Both the position numbers and the translations under genes were made by a program. This document shows, piece after piece, positions 1-9,486 of a stretch of 64,000 nucleotides of DNA (position 1 is the first letter of the stretch; every line of letters begins with the position of its first letter). The notes below the pieces were generated by a model. That model worked only from the letters and a program-made list of their open reading frames with translations, was not told the origin of the DNA and made no database searches. The DNA comes from Hydrogenophaga sp. (GTDB taxonomy: Bacteria; Pseudomonadota; Gammaproteobacteria; Burkholderiales; Burkholderiaceae_C). The stretch covers positions 1 through 64,000 of the forward strand of contig NZ_JAILWB010000019.1 in NCBI RefSeq assembly GCF_025699295.1. Reading direction: 5' to 3'.

Positions 1-1470
1 CGCCTGCTCACGCGCATCGTCTCGATCGGGCGCAGGCTCGACGCGCCGCGCGGCGCGCGCCTGCGCGAGGCGCTCGAGCGCCTCGGACCGATCTTCGTGA
101 AGTTCGGCCAGGTGCTCTCCACCCGGCGCGACCTGCTGCCGCCCGACATCGCCGACGAGCTCGCCCACCTGCAGGACCGCGTGCCCCCATTCCCCAGCGA
201 GGTGGCGGTGGCCAGCATCGAACGCGCGTTCGGCAAACCGCTGTCCGAGGTGTTCACGCATTTCGAACAGGTGCCTGTGGCCAGCGCGTCCATTGCCCAG
301 GTGCACTTCGCCACCCTGCGCGACGGCCGGCACGGCGGGCGCGAGGTGGCGGTGAAGGTGCTGCGGCCCCACATGCTGTCGGCGATCGAGAAGGACCTCA
401 GCCTGATGCGCATGATGGCGGGCTGGGTGGACCGCCTGTCGGCCGACGGCAAGCGCCTCAAGCCACGCGAAGTGGTCGCTGAGTTCGACAAGTACCTGCA
501 CGATGAGCTCGACCTGCTGCGCGAGGCCGCGAACGCTGCCCAGCTGAGGCGCAACATGCAGGGGCTGGATCTGGTGCTGATCCCCGAGATGCTCTGGGAC
601 TACTGCCACACCGATGTGATGGTGATGGAGCGCATGCACGGTATCCCCATCAACAAGGTCGACGAGTTGCGCGACCTGGGCGTGGACATCCCCAGACTGG
701 CGCGCGATGGCGTCACGATCTTTTTCACCCAGGTGTTCCGCGACGGCTTCTTCCACGCCGACATGCACCCGGGCAACATCCAGGTGAGCACCGCGCCGGC
801 CACCTTCGGGCGCTACATCTCGCTCGATTTCGGCATCGTGGGCACGCTCACCGAATTCGACAAGGAATACCTGGCGCAGAACTTCACCGCCTTCTTCCGG
901 CGCGACTACAAGCGCGTGGCAGAGCTGCACATCGAGTCCGGCTGGGTGCCGGCGAAGACGCGCGTGGACGAACTCGAGTCGGCCATCCGCGCGGTGTGCG
1001 AGCCCTACTTCGACCGGCCGCTGAAGGAGATCTCGCTCGGCATGGTGCTCATGCGCTTGTTCCAGACCTCGCGCCGCTTCCATGTGGAGATCCAGCCGCA
1101 ACTGGTGCTGCTGCAGAAAACCCTGCTCAACATCGAGGGGCTGGGGCGGCAGCTCGATCCGGAGCTCGATCTCTGGAGCACCGCCAAGCCGTTCCTGGAG
1201 AAGTGGATGGTCGAGCAGGTGGGGCCGCAGAAGCTGCTGCAGCAGCTCAAGGAAGAGGCGCCGCAATACGCCAAGCTGCTGCCCGCGCTGCCCCGTCTGC
1301 TGCACGACTATCTGCAGCGCAAGCCGCACGAACTGCGGCACGAACTCGACGCCCTGCTGGCCGAGCAGCGTCGCACCAACCGCCTGCTGCAGGGCATCAT
1401 CTACGGCGGGCTTGGCTTTCTGCTGGGGCTGATCGCGATGCAGGTGCTGCTGCGCATTCGCCTCTGGTAG
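1..1470 (+). CDS. ubiB: UbiB-family kinase-like protein (5' partial)
   Basis: Atypical ABC1/ADCK-type kinase-like ATPase needed for aerobic ubiquinone biosynthesis; it acts at the inner membrane. The frame is open from base 1 and reads [20 protein letters not shown] at about residues 29-48. This contains the family KxGQ motif, so the GTG at 97 is internal and the true start lies upstream of the window. Further in are the AxASIAQVH stretch, a kinase-like HADMHPGN loop and the LDFG metal-binding motif. A hydrophobic segment near the C-terminus ([16 protein letters not shown]) fits the usual membrane anchor. About 489 codons are visible; the Escherichia coli protein has 546 residues, so only the N-terminal tip is missing. 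Confidence 0.95.
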   Translation, partial: RLLTRIVSIGRRLDAPRGARLREALERLGPIFVKFGQVLSTRRDLLPPDIADELAHLQDRVPPFPSEVAVASIERAFGKPLSEVFTHFEQVPVASASIAQVHFATLRDGRHGGREVAVKVLRPHMLSAIEKDLSLMRMMAGWVDRLSADGKRLKPREVVAEFDKYLHDELDLLREAANAAQLRRNMQGLDLVLIPEMLWDYCHTDVMVMERMHGIPINKVDELRDLGVDIPRLARDGVTIFFTQVFRDGFFHADMHPGNIQVSTAPATFGRYISLDFGIVGTLTEFDKEYLAQNFTAFFRRDYKRVAELHIESGWVPAKTRVDELESAIRAVCEPYFDRPLKEISLGMVLMRLFQTSRRFHVEIQPQLVLLQKTLLNIEGLGRQLDPELDLWSTAKPFLEKWMVEQVGPQKLLQQLKEEAPQYAKLLPALPRLLHDYLQRKPHELRHELDALLAEQRRTNRLLQGIIYGGLGFLLGLIAMQVLLRIRLW

Positions 1471-1599
1471 ATCGGAGCCCCGCGGGACACCCCTCAATTT
1501 ATAATGACGGGTTTTGTTCCGCGCCTTGAGTGGGAGCACCCGGCGCGCGCCGGTGTCCGATTGCCCAAGGCAGCTTTGCCCTTCTTTCAGGTTCATGCC

Positions 1600-1938
1600 A
1601 TGCCCATCTATGCCTACAAGTGCGAGTCCTGCGGCCATGCCAGGGACGTCCTGCAGAAAATGTCGGACGACCCACTCAGCGTGTGTCCGGCCTGCGGGCA
1701 ACCCAGCTTCCGCAAGCAGCTGACGGCCGCTGGCTTCCAGCTCAAGGGCTCGGGCTGGTACGTGACTGACTTTCGCGAAGGCAGCAAGCCCGCGCCCGCC
1801 GCACCCACTGTCGGCGCCGATACGGCCCCCGGGGCCGCGGCCACGCCCGCCCCCGACAGTGCGCCAGCGCCAGCCGCCCCGGCCGCAGCAGCACCTGCCG
1901 TATCCGCGCCTGCCAGTCCCCCGACCGCGTCCACCTGA
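1600..1938 (+). CDS. FmdB-family zinc ribbon protein
   Basis: Small protein of about 112 residues. It begins MPIYAYKCESCGH and carries two Cys-x2-Cys pairs (CESC at residues 8-11, CPAC about 24 residues later), the zinc ribbon of the FmdB/CxxC_CXXC_SSSS family. After GSGWYVTDF the tail is low-complexity Ala/Pro. An upstream start at 1504 would add a non-conserved extension, so the ATG at 1600 is chosen. It ends 10 bases before the DUF502 gene and lies upstream of aspS, an order I recall from Burkholderiales. The family name comes from a putative regulator of formamidase/amidase; the function here is unknown. Confidence 0.88.
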   Translation: MPIYAYKCESCGHARDVLQKMSDDPLSVCPACGQPSFRKQLTAAGFQLKGSGWYVTDFREGSKPAPAAPTVGADTAPGAAATPAPDSAPAPAAPAAAAPAVSAPASPPTAST

Positions 1939-1948
1939 GCCGTCGTCA

Positions 1949-2626
1949 ATGCCTTCCCTGCGCAAATGGCTGTTCTCGGGCCTGCTGGTCCTGGTGCCCC
2001 TGATCATCACCCTGTGGGTGCTGGAATGGGTCGTCAGCACGCTCGACCAGACACTGCACATCCTGCCGGTGAGCTGGCAGCCAGACCAGATCTTCGGGGT
2101 GCACATTCCCGGCCTGGGCGTGGTGTTCGCGCTGGTGGTGGTGCTCTCGATCGGTGCGCTGGCGTCCAACATCATCGGCAACCGGCTGGTGAACTGGTGG
2201 CATGCGCTGTTGCACCGCATCCCGGTCGTGCGCTCCATCTATTCGGGCGTCAAGCAGGTCTCCGACACACTTTTTTCCGAAAAGGGCAATGCGTTTCGTC
2301 AGGCCTTGCTGGTCGAATGGCCGCACGATGGCATGTGGACCATCGCCTTCCTGACCGGATCGCCCGCCGGTGACGTGCTGAAACACTTGCGTGGAATGCC
2401 CGGTGCGGGGGAGCACGACGAGTTTCTGAGCGTGTACGTGCCGACCACGCCCAACCCCACCGGCGGCTACTTCGTGATGCTGCGCAAGAGTGCGTGCATC
2501 GAGCTCCAGATGAGCGTGGACGAAGCGCTCACCCACATCGTCTCCATGGGGGTGATCGTGCCGGGTGGCCCGCGCAATCCCCAGTTCCGGGCCGTGACCT
2601 CTCCCGTCACCCCGCCCGCATCCTGA
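1949..2626 (+). CDS. DUF502 family inner-membrane protein
   Basis: Protein of 225 residues with two hydrophobic segments near the N-terminus ([20 protein letters not shown] and a second around [17 protein letters not shown]), followed by a soluble C-terminal part. The [15 protein letters not shown] motif is typical of DUF502 proteins. The ATG at 1949 lies 10 bases after the zinc ribbon gene, and aspS follows 47 bases downstream, so the three probably share a transcript. No biochemical role is established for the family, and none is proposed here beyond a membrane location. Confidence 0.9.
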   Translation: MPSLRKWLFSGLLVLVPLIITLWVLEWVVSTLDQTLHILPVSWQPDQIFGVHIPGLGVVFALVVVLSIGALASNIIGNRLVNWWHALLHRIPVVRSIYSGVKQVSDTLFSEKGNAFRQALLVEWPHDGMWTIAFLTGSPAGDVLKHLRGMPGAGEHDEFLSVYVPTTPNPTGGYFVMLRKSACIELQMSVDEALTHIVSMGVIVPGGPRNPQFRAVTSPVTPPAS

Positions 2627-2673
2627 TGTTTCCCGCGGGCCCGCCCCGCGCACCTGTTGAAAGAAGAGTCGAA

Positions 2674-4476
2674 ATGGCGATGCGTTCCCACTATTGCGGT
2701 CTGGTGACCGAGGCCCAGCTGGGCCAAACCGTGCAGCTCTGTGGCTGGGTCAACCGGCGGCGCGACCACGGCGGCGTGATCTTCATCGATCTGCGCGACC
2801 GCGAAGGCTACGTGCAGGTGGTCTGCGACCCCGACCGCGCCGAGATGTTCAAGACCGCCGAGGACGTGCGCAACGAGTTCTGCGTGCAGGTCACAGGGCT
2901 GGTGCGCGCGCGCCCTGCCGGCACCACCAACGACAAGCTCAAGAGCGGCCAGATCGAGGTGTTGTGCCATGAACTCAAGGTGCTCAACCCCTCCGTCACC
3001 CCGCCGTTCCAGCTCGATGACGAAAACCTGTCGGAGACGACGCGCCTCACCCACCGCGTGCTTGATCTGCGCCGCCCCTACATGCAGAACAATCTGATGC
3101 TGCGCTACCGCGTGGCCATGGAGGTGCGCAAGTTCCTCGACGCCAACGGTTTCATCGACATCGAGACGCCGATGCTCACCAAGAGCACGCCCGAGGGAGC
3201 GCGCGACTACCTTGTGCCCAGCCGCGTGCACGATGGCCACTTCTTCGCCTTGCCGCAGTCGCCCCAGCTGTTCAAGCAGTTGCTGATGGTCGCCGGCTTC
3301 GACCGCTACTACCAGATCACCAAGTGCTTCCGCGACGAGGACCTGCGCGCCGACCGCCAACCCGAGTTCACGCAGATCGATATCGAAACCTCGTTCCTGA
3401 CCGAGGAGGACATCCGCGACATGTTCCAGGGCATGATCAAGACGGTGTTCCAGAACACGCTCGGGGTGGATCTGGGCGAGTTCCCGGTGATGGCCTACAG
3501 CGAAGCGATGCGGCGCTTTGGCTCCGACAAGCCTGATCTGCGCGTCATGCTCGAGTTCACCGAACTCACCGACGTCATGGCCGACGTGGATTTCAAGGTG
3601 TTCAGCGCACCGGCCCAGATGGCCAACGGCCGCGTGGTGGCCCTGTGTGTGCGTGGTGGCAGTGACATGAGCCGCAGCGAGATCGACGCCTACACCGAGT
3701 TCGTGAAGATCTACGGCGCCAAGGGCCTGGCCTGGATCAAGGTCAATGACGCGACCCAGGGCCGTGACGGCCTGCAGAGCCCGATCGTGAAGAACCTGCA
3801 CGACAAGGCCGTGGCCGAGATCCTCGCGCGCACCGGCGCTCAAAGCGGCGACATCATCTTCTTCGGCGCCGACAAGGCCAAGGTCGTCAACGACGCCATC
3901 GGCGCGCTGCGCCTGAAGATCGGCCACAGCGAACTGGGGAAGAAGAATGGCCTGTTCGAGGACCGCTGGGCGCCGATGTGGGTGGTGGACTTCCCCATGT
4001 TCGAGCACGACGAGGAAGCCGACCGCTGGACGGCGGTGCATCACCCTTTCACCGCGCCCAAGGATGGCCACGAGGACTGGATGGTCAGCGCGCCCGAGAA
4101 GTGCATTGCCAAGGGCTACGACATGGTGCTCAACGGCTGGGAAATCGGCGGCGGTTCGGTGCGTATCCACACCGCGGCCGTGCAGCAGAAGGTGTTCGAT
4201 GCGCTCAAGATCACTCCCGAGGAGGCGCAGCTCAAGTTCGGTTTCCTGCTTGATGCGCTGCAATACGGCGCGCCGCCGCACGGTGGTCTGGCTTTTGGCC
4301 TGGACCGTATCGTGACGCTCATGACCGGCGCCGAGTCGATCCGCGACGTGATCGCCTTCCCCAAGACCCAACGCGCGCAGTGCCTGCTGACGCAGGCTCC
4401 CAGCCCGGTGGATGAGAAGCAGCTGCGTGAGCTGCACATCCGTCTGCGCAATGTGGATCTGGCCAAAACGGCCTGA
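2674..4476 (+). CDS. aspS: Aspartate-tRNA ligase
   Basis: Class IIb aminoacyl-tRNA synthetase that charges tRNA(Asp); many betaproteobacterial versions also act on tRNA(Asn), which this sequence alone cannot settle. It has 600 residues against 590 in E. coli. The N-terminal OB-fold anticodon-binding domain contains [20 protein letters not shown]. The class II motifs follow: motif 2 as [18 protein letters not shown] and motif 3 as [10 protein letters not shown]. The long bacterial insertion domain lies between motifs 2 and 3. The ATG at 2674 is preceded by AAGAAGAG; an ATG two codons later is also possible. A strong terminator follows the gene. Confidence 0.97.
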   Translation: MAMRSHYCGLVTEAQLGQTVQLCGWVNRRRDHGGVIFIDLRDREGYVQVVCDPDRAEMFKTAEDVRNEFCVQVTGLVRARPAGTTNDKLKSGQIEVLCHELKVLNPSVTPPFQLDDENLSETTRLTHRVLDLRRPYMQNNLMLRYRVAMEVRKFLDANGFIDIETPMLTKSTPEGARDYLVPSRVHDGHFFALPQSPQLFKQLLMVAGFDRYYQITKCFRDEDLRADRQPEFTQIDIETSFLTEEDIRDMFQGMIKTVFQNTLGVDLGEFPVMAYSEAMRRFGSDKPDLRVMLEFTELTDVMADVDFKVFSAPAQMANGRVVALCVRGGSDMSRSEIDAYTEFVKIYGAKGLAWIKVNDATQGRDGLQSPIVKNLHDKAVAEILARTGAQSGDIIFFGADKAKVVNDAIGALRLKIGHSELGKKNGLFEDRWAPMWVVDFPMFEHDEEADRWTAVHHPFTAPKDGHEDWMVSAPEKCIAKGYDMVLNGWEIGGGSVRIHTAAVQQKVFDALKITPEEAQLKFGFLLDALQYGAPPHGGLAFGLDRIVTLMTGAESIRDVIAFPKTQRAQCLLTQAPSPVDEKQLRELHIRLRNVDLAKTA

Positions 4477-4494
4477 CTGCGGCCATCGCCTCCG

Positions 4495-4526
4495 AAAGGG
4501 CGCCTGTTGGCGCCCTTTTGTCTTTT
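4495..4526 (+). terminator. Intrinsic terminator after aspS
   Basis: Ten-base perfect stem AAAGGGCGCC (4495-4504) with GGCGCCCTTT (4509-4518), loop TGTT, followed by TGTCTTTTA. It lies 19 bases after the aspS stop and separates aspS from the small membrane protein genes. Confidence 0.85.
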
Positions 4527-4612
4527 ATCGCAGCGTTTTCTTCGGTTATCTGCTGGCAATTTTCGGCAATTGGCTGACCTTGTTACCATGGACCTTTAAA
4601 AGGAGTCCATTC

Positions 4613-4933
4613 ATGCCCAAAACCAGCCAAGACACTCTCGCCGGCAAGGAGAAGCTCATTGCCGACCTCCAGCGCGTGATCGCCGACGCCGAGGAACTGA
4701 TGCAGGCCACCGCCCACCAGACCGAAGGCAAGGTGGTGGAGTTGCGCGAACGCATCAACGACAACCTGCGCCAGGCCCGCCACAAGCTGGCGGACGCGGA
4801 GGACGCCATCAAGGAAAAGACACGGGAAATGGCGCGTGCCACCGACGATTACGTGCACGAGCACCCCTGGCCGTCCATCGGTGCGGCCGCAGGCGTGGGC
4901 CTGGTCATCGGCCTGCTGATCGGCCGCCGCTGA
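4613..4933 (+). CDS. ElaB/YqjD-like DUF883 family membrane protein
   Basis: Protein of 106 residues. The first two thirds is charged and predicted helical (repeated DLQRVIADAEEL-like and LRERINDNLRQAR stretches). It ends in one transmembrane helix (SIGAAAGVGLVIGLLIGRR), the layout of DUF883 tail-anchored proteins. E. coli YqjD and ElaB tether ribosomes to the inner membrane in stationary phase; that role is family knowledge only. A good Shine-Dalgarno (AAAAGGAG, ending at 4604) precedes the ATG at 4613. It is first of a trio with the YqjE-like and YqjK-like genes, 16 bases apart and then overlapping, as in the E. coli yqjCDEK locus. Confidence 0.87.
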   Translation: MPKTSQDTLAGKEKLIADLQRVIADAEELMQATAHQTEGKVVELRERINDNLRQARHKLADAEDAIKEKTREMARATDDYVHEHPWPSIGAAAGVGLVIGLLIGRR

Positions 4934-4949
4934 GCTCCGGGCGCCATCC

Positions 4950-5336
4950 ATGGCTTCGCCGCAGCGCCTGACGTCTTCCGTGAAGGGCCTGGCAGCCACC
5001 GTGCTGGAGCTGGTGCAGCTGCGCATCGAGCTGTTCAGCATCGAAGCCCAGGAGGAAGTGCTGCGTGTCGGCGCCCTGCTGGTCTATGGCGCGGTGGCCG
5101 TGGCCTTTCTCAGCCTGGGCGTGGTGCTGCTGGCGCTGCTGATCACGGTGGCGCTGTGGGACAGCCACCGCCTGCTTGCGCTGGGCATTTTCACGGGGCT
5201 GTTCCTGCTGACGGGCGCTGTCGCCGCCTGGTTGGCGCGCGAGCGCGTGCGCTCCGGCACGCAACTGTTTTCGGCCAGCGTGGACGAGCTGCGGCAGGAC
5301 CGAGAGGGTCTGCGCTCCACCAAGGACGCGGCGTGA
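4950..5336 (+). CDS. YqjE/phage-holin-like family membrane protein
   Basis: Protein of 128 residues with two long hydrophobic helices (about residues 40-70 and 80-100) flanked by amphipathic ends (LVQLRIELFSIEAQEEVLR before, RERVRSGTQLFSASVDEL after). This matches the YqjE/Holin-X superfamily of small membrane proteins. Despite the family name nothing nearby suggests a phage. It sits between the DUF883 gene and the YqjK-like gene, and its stop codon overlaps the start of the latter by 4 bases (GTGA), which suggests translational coupling. Function unknown. Confidence 0.85.
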   Translation: MASPQRLTSSVKGLAATVLELVQLRIELFSIEAQEEVLRVGALLVYGAVAVAFLSLGVVLLALLITVALWDSHRLLALGIFTGLFLLTGAVAAWLARERVRSGTQLFSASVDELRQDREGLRSTKDAA

Positions 5337-5638
5337 GCCCACGCGGAGCCGGGTTGGCCAGCCGGCGCGAGCGCCTGGTGCGCCGCTCGGGTCAGTTGCG
5401 CCGGCAGATGGTCAACGAGTTGCAGGACTTGCAGCCGGCACTGTTGTGGGCGGACCGCTTGTACGACGTCTGGCGCTGGCTGCGCGCCCACCCCCTGGTG
5501 GCCGTTGCAGGGGGCGTGGGGCTGGCTGCCTCGCGTCCGCGGCGCTGGCTCGGCCTGGGCCTGCGTGCCTGGTCGATGTGGCAACTCGTGCAGCGGCTGC
5601 GTGCCGCGGGCTCGACGGTGTCCCGCCAGTCCCGCTGA
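5333..5638 (+). CDS. YqjK-like small protein
   Basis: Protein of 101 residues starting at a GTG that overlaps the stop of the YqjE-like gene by 4 bases. It is very rich in Arg and Trp. It begins with ASRRERLVRRSGQLRRQM, a positively charged helix, and has a weakly hydrophobic segment (HPLVAVAGGVGLAAS) near the middle. Position and composition fit the third member of the ElaB-YqjE-YqjK trio. Sequence conservation in this family is low, so the assignment rests mostly on context. nudB follows after 13 bases. Confidence 0.72.
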   Translation: MSPRGAGLASRRERLVRRSGQLRRQMVNELQDLQPALLWADRLYDVWRWLRAHPLVAVAGGVGLAASRPRRWLGLGLRAWSMWQLVQRLRAAGSTVSRQSR

Positions 5639-5651
5639 AGACGGTACGTCC

Positions 5652-6104
5652 GTGAAGATTCCGCAGTCGGTGCTGGTGGTGATCCACACGCCGGCGCTGC
5701 AGGTGCTGCTGATCGAGCGCGCTGACGCCCCCGGTTTCTGGCAGTCCGTCACCGGATCCAGGGACAGCGTGGACGAGACCTTCGAGGCCACGGCGGCGCG
5801 CGAGGTCTGGGAAGAGACCGGACTCGATGCACATGCGCCTGGCCATGCGCTGACCGACTGGGGCCTGGAGAACGTGTACGAGATCTACCCCCAGTGGCTG
5901 CACCGCTATGCGCCGGGCGTCACGCACAACACCGAGCACCTGTTCGGCCTGTGCATCCCGCGTGCGGTGCAGGTCGCGCTGAGCCCGCGAGAGCACCGCG
6001 ATCAGATCTGGCTGCCCTGGGCCGAGGCTGCGGAGCGCTGCTTTTCGCCATCGAACGCCGAGGCCATTTCCTGGCTGCCCCGGTTCGCGCTCAGCGGGCA
6101 CTGA
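5652..6104 (+). CDS. nudB: Dihydroneopterin triphosphate diphosphatase (Nudix)
   Basis: Nudix hydrolase of 150 residues that removes pyrophosphate from dihydroneopterin triphosphate, the second step of folate synthesis. The Nudix box is visible as G(x5)E(x7)REVWEETG(x)D: GSRDSVDETFEATAAREVWE followed by ETGLDA. The body matches NudB rather than a generic Nudix protein (VLLIERADAPGFWQSVTGS, WLHRYAPGVTHNTEHLFGL). GTG at 5652 is the only sensible start. Gene order aspS-nudB is widespread in proteobacteria; here the small membrane protein trio is inserted between them. The folate-pathway gene folE lies 2.1 kb downstream on the same strand. Confidence 0.93.
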   Translation: MKIPQSVLVVIHTPALQVLLIERADAPGFWQSVTGSRDSVDETFEATAAREVWEETGLDAHAPGHALTDWGLENVYEIYPQWLHRYAPGVTHNTEHLFGLCIPRAVQVALSPREHRDQIWLPWAEAAERCFSPSNAEAISWLPRFALSGH

Positions 6105-6147
6105 GAGGGGGCCTCGCCGTCTGCGGTGTTGGTGGCATCATTTGCGC

Positions 6148-6876
6148 ATGGCCACTCTGCGCGTAGCGACTTACAACATCCACAAGGGGGTACAGGGCCT
6201 GGGTCCCGGGCGCCGGCTGGAGATTCACAACCTCGCGCACGCGGTGGAGCAGTTCGATGCCGACATCGTCTGTCTGCAGGAGGTGCGCCGCCACCACCGC
6301 AAGCTCGAGAGGCAGTTCACCCGCTGGCCTGACCTGGACCAGGCGGGCTACCTCTCGCCCGAGGGCTACGAATCGGTCTACCGCACGAACGCCACCACGC
6401 GCCATGGCGAGCACGGCAACGCGCTGCTCTCGCGCTGGCCAGTGATCGACGTGCAGCACTCCGACGTGTCGGACCACCGTTTCGAGCAGCGCGGCCTGCT
6501 GCATGTGAACCTGCTGGTGGACGGCATCGAGATGCATGCGATCGTGGTGCATTTCGGTCTCATCCATGCCAGCCGCGAGCGCCAGGTGCAACGCCTGGGC
6601 GCCTACATCCAGAGCACGGTGCCCGCGGGTGCGCCCCTGATTGTGGCTGGCGATTTCAATGACTGGGGCGCACAGCTCCTGCGCCCCATGTCGGCCATGG
6701 ATCTGCACACCTTCGAAGGCATCCGACTGGCCACCTATCCGTCGCGCCTGCCCCTGCTGCACCTGGACCGGGTGTTCGTGCGCGGCCTGCGGCTGGTGTC
6801 GGCCAAGGTGCCGCATGGCCGGGTGTGGTCGCGCATGTCGGATCACCTGCCCCTGATCGCCGAGCTGGAGCTGTGA
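6148..6876 (+). CDS. Endonuclease/exonuclease/phosphatase family protein
   Basis: Protein of 242 residues with the DNase I-like fold signature: RVATYNIHKG at the N-terminus, a metal-binding Glu in CLQEVRRHH, GDFNDW, and the terminal SDHLPL motif with the catalytic His. The ATG at 6148 is used; a TTG two codons upstream gives no better start. Its stop codon overlaps the start of clsB by one base. Pairing of this protein with a ClsB-type cardiolipin synthase is common in Burkholderiales and suggests a phospholipid-related phosphodiesterase role. That is inference. Confidence 0.88.
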   Translation: MATLRVATYNIHKGVQGLGPGRRLEIHNLAHAVEQFDADIVCLQEVRRHHRKLERQFTRWPDLDQAGYLSPEGYESVYRTNATTRHGEHGNALLSRWPVIDVQHSDVSDHRFEQRGLLHVNLLVDGIEMHAIVVHFGLIHASRERQVQRLGAYIQSTVPAGAPLIVAGDFNDWGAQLLRPMSAMDLHTFEGIRLATYPSRLPLLHLDRVFVRGLRLVSAKVPHGRVWSRMSDHLPLIAELEL

Positions 6877-8165
6877 TGGCCGCGCGCCACAGCCTTGTCA
6901 GTGGACGCGCCGCGCCGGGAAGTATGCGAGCTGGCCACCAGCTCCTGCTGCTGCAGGGAGGCGCGGAATTCTTTCCCGCGCTGGTCGAGGCGATGGACGC
7001 CGCGCGCATGGTGGTGCACCTGGAAACCTACATCTTCGAGTTCGCGGGATCGGCCCTGAGCGTGGCAGAGGCCCTGGAGCGCGCTGGGCGGCGTGGTGTG
7101 GTGGTGCGCCTGCTGGTCGATGGCGTGGGAACGCCGCATGTGCCCGAGGAATGGCAACAGCGCTTCGCCGACGCGGGCGTGACCCTGCGCATCTACGCCC
7201 CGCTGGGACGCCTGGGGCTGCTGTTGCCCAGCCGCTGGCGTCGGCTGCACCGCAAGCTCTGCGTGGTCGACGGGCTGGTGGGTTTTTGCGGCGGCATCAA
7301 CATCATCGATGACCAGGACGATGTGGCGCTGGGTCGCCTGAGCGCCCCCCGGCTCGACTTCTCCCTGCGCGTGGTCGGACCGTTGGTGGAGGACATGGTC
7401 GAAACCATGGAGCAGCTCTGGTGGCGCATGCTGGCCGCGCAGCGCGCGCGACAGCGCGAGTTCAAGGCCGCATGGGACGCCTTGCGCGCGTCCAGGCCGG
7501 TCGGGGATTTCTCGCGCCTGCTGAATGCATTCGATGCCCCGGCTGCCCCGGCCGACGGGGAGACTTCGCCAGTGCCATTGGGCGTGGATGGCGCACGCGC
7601 CACCTTGCTGCTGCGCGACAACGTGAGTCACCGGCACGACATCGAACGTGCCTACCTCAAGGCGCTGGGCGAGGCGCGCCAGGACGTCGTGATCGCCAAC
7701 GCGTACTTCATTCCCGGACGCAAGCTGCGCCGCGCCCTCATCATGGCCGCATCGCGCGGCGTGCGCGTGCGGCTGCTGTTGCAGGGCAAGTACGAGCACT
7801 TCCTGCAGTCGCGCTCGGCACGCCCGGTGTACCAGCATCTGGTGGACGCCGGCATCGAGATCCATGAGTACGCGCCCAGCGCGCTGCACGCCAAGGTGGC
7901 GGTGGTGGACCAACGCTGGTCCACCGTGGGGTCAACCAACCTGGATCCGCTGTCGATGCTGCTGGCGCGCGAGGCCAACGTGATGACCACGGACCGGCGT
8001 TTCTCCAGCCGGCTGCACAGCTACCTGAACGATCTCGTGCTGCACGCCAGCCAGGTGCTGGACGCGCAGGCGCTGGGCCGCCGGCCCTGGGGTCAGCGCC
8101 TGCTGGATCGTGTCGCGTTCGGTGTCATGCGCACCATGCTGTTCCTCACCGGGCACCGCTACTGA
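6876..8165 (+). CDS. clsB: Cardiolipin synthase ClsB (phospholipase D family)
   Basis: Phospholipase D superfamily enzyme of 429 residues that joins phosphatidyl groups to form cardiolipin at the inner membrane. Both HKD half-sites are visible: LHRKLCVVDG(x)VGFCGGINI near residue 120 and LHAKVAVVDQRWSTVGSTNLD near residue 330. There are no N-terminal transmembrane helices, which fits ClsB rather than ClsA. The ATG at 6876 overlaps the preceding stop by one base (TGATG), so the two genes are translationally coupled. Confidence 0.92.
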   Translation: MAARHSLVSGRAAPGSMRAGHQLLLLQGGAEFFPALVEAMDAARMVVHLETYIFEFAGSALSVAEALERAGRRGVVVRLLVDGVGTPHVPEEWQQRFADAGVTLRIYAPLGRLGLLLPSRWRRLHRKLCVVDGLVGFCGGINIIDDQDDVALGRLSAPRLDFSLRVVGPLVEDMVETMEQLWWRMLAAQRARQREFKAAWDALRASRPVGDFSRLLNAFDAPAAPADGETSPVPLGVDGARATLLLRDNVSHRHDIERAYLKALGEARQDVVIANAYFIPGRKLRRALIMAASRGVRVRLLLQGKYEHFLQSRSARPVYQHLVDAGIEIHEYAPSALHAKVAVVDQRWSTVGSTNLDPLSMLLAREANVMTTDRRFSSRLHSYLNDLVLHASQVLDAQALGRRPWGQRLLDRVAFGVMRTMLFLTGHRY

Positions 8166-8247
8166 GCGCTGACCAGGATGCCCCCCGCCGCGGCAGGGCA
8201 AGGGCAGCCTGCTCACCGCCCCGCAAACGCCGGTGTTAGCATGCCCC

Positions 8248-8982
8248 ATGCTGACGAAAACCGCATCCGACATGACATCCGAAGCCCCCCCTGATGCCGA
8301 CATTGGCGTGCCCGTTTCCGTCAAGATCCGGGAGCGCGTGAAGGCCGCGCGCCAGCGCTTCCACTCCAACGACAACATCGCCGAATTCATTCAGCCCGGT
8401 GAGCTGGAGAAACTGCTCGACGAAGTGGCGGAGAAGATGCAGGGGGTGCTCGACGCCATGGTCATCGATACCGAGAACGACCACAACACCGGTGACACGG
8501 CGCGCCGCGTGGCCAAGATGTACATCAAGGAAGTGTTCAACGGCCGCTACGTCAAGGGGCCGAGCATCACCGAGTTCCCGAACGCCGAGCACCTCAACGA
8601 ACTGATGATTGTCGGCCCGATCACCGTGCGCAGCGCCTGCAGCCACCATTTCTGCCCGGTCATCGGCAAGATATGGATTGGCGTCATGCCCAACGAGCAC
8701 ACGAACGTGATCGGCCTTTCCAAGTACGCGCGCCTGGCCGAATGGATCATGGGCCGCCCGCAGATCCAGGAAGAGGCGGTGGTGCAGCTGGCCGACCTGA
8801 TCCAGGAGAAGACCCAGCCCGACGGCCTGGCACTCGTGATGGAGGCCAGCCACTACTGCATGGCATGGCGCGGCGTGAAGGACATGAACAGCAAGATGAT
8901 CAACTCGGTCATGCGCGGCGTGTTCCTCAAGGACCCCAACCTGCGGCGCGAATTCCTCTCGCTCATTCCCCGTCAATCCTGA
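8248..8982 (+). CDS. folE: GTP cyclohydrolase I
   Basis: Converts GTP to 7,8-dihydroneopterin triphosphate, the entry into folate synthesis and the substrate-forming step for NudB upstream. The zinc-binding residues are present (Cys in SACSHHFCPVIG, the two His, and the later Cys in ASHYCMAWRG). The catalytic core runs ENDHNTGDTARRVAKMY to NEHTNVIGLSKYARL. It has 244 residues from the ATG at 8248; starting at the ATG 8272 would give 236, closer to the E. coli length of 222, and cannot be excluded. A BLUF photoreceptor gene begins 8 bases after the stop. Confidence 0.95.
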   Translation: MLTKTASDMTSEAPPDADIGVPVSVKIRERVKAARQRFHSNDNIAEFIQPGELEKLLDEVAEKMQGVLDAMVIDTENDHNTGDTARRVAKMYIKEVFNGRYVKGPSITEFPNAEHLNELMIVGPITVRSACSHHFCPVIGKIWIGVMPNEHTNVIGLSKYARLAEWIMGRPQIQEEAVVQLADLIQEKTQPDGLALVMEASHYCMAWRGVKDMNSKMINSVMRGVFLKDPNLRREFLSLIPRQS

Positions 8983-8990
8983 GGGCCATC

Positions 8991-9416
8991 ATGCTGGTAC
9001 GCCTGCTCTACGTCAGCCACGCAGTCGACAAGGACTGCTCCAAAGCGATCGACTCCATCCTGGAGGCCTCGCGCGCGCACAACATGGGCAACGGCATCAC
9101 CGGCGTGCTCTGTTACGGCGGTGGGGTGTTCCTGCAGGCCATCGAAGGTGGCCGCAACGCGGTCAACGCGCTGTACAACCACATCGTGTCCGACCCGCGC
9201 CACACCGACGTGGTCCTGCTGCACTACGAGGAAATCACCGAACGCCGCTTCGGCGGCTGGACCATGGGCCAGGTCAATCTGTCCAAGCTCAACACCTCGA
9301 TCGTGCTGAAGTACTCCGAACGTCCGGAGTTCGACCCTTATGCCGTCTCCGGCAAGGTGTCGCTGGCTCTGCTCGAGGAACTGATGGCCACCGCCAGCAT
9401 CATCGGCCGCGCTTGA
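8991..9416 (+). CDS. BLUF domain blue-light sensor protein
   Basis: Single-domain protein of 141 residues whose first 95 or so residues form a BLUF (blue-light using FAD) domain. The flavin-contacting residues of the family are present: Tyr7 (LLYVSH), Asn31 (RAHNMGNGITG), Gln49 (VFLQAIEG), plus the Trp and Met of GGWTMG. There is no fused output domain such as EAL or a cyclase, so it probably signals by protein-protein contact. It starts 8 bases after folE and probably shares its transcript. The downstream partner is not identifiable in the window. Confidence 0.9.
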   Translation: MLVRLLYVSHAVDKDCSKAIDSILEASRAHNMGNGITGVLCYGGGVFLQAIEGGRNAVNALYNHIVSDPRHTDVVLLHYEEITERRFGGWTMGQVNLSKLNTSIVLKYSERPEFDPYAVSGKVSLALLEELMATASIIGRA

Positions 9417-9434
9417 TCCTCCTCCTGGGCCCGC

Positions 9435-9468
9435 AAGCCGCAGCCAGCCCGTCGGGCGCTGCGGCTTT
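9435..9468 (+). terminator. Putative terminator after the BLUF gene
   Basis: Ten-base perfect stem AAGCCGCAGC (9435-9444) with GCTGCGGCTT (9458-9467). The 13-base loop itself pairs partly (GCCC/GGGC). Only a short T run follows, so termination efficiency is uncertain. Confidence 0.55.
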
Positions 9469-9486
9469 CGCCATTTCGATGCCATC

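Noticed and set aside
97..97. GTG at 97 as the ubiB start
   Set aside because: The frame is open and conserved upstream to base 1 ([10 protein letters not shown] spans the GTG), so the gene is truncated by the window edge.
4950..5336. Prophage remnant because of the holin-like family name
   Set aside because: The gene belongs to the chromosomal ElaB-YqjE-YqjK trio; no phage genes are nearby.
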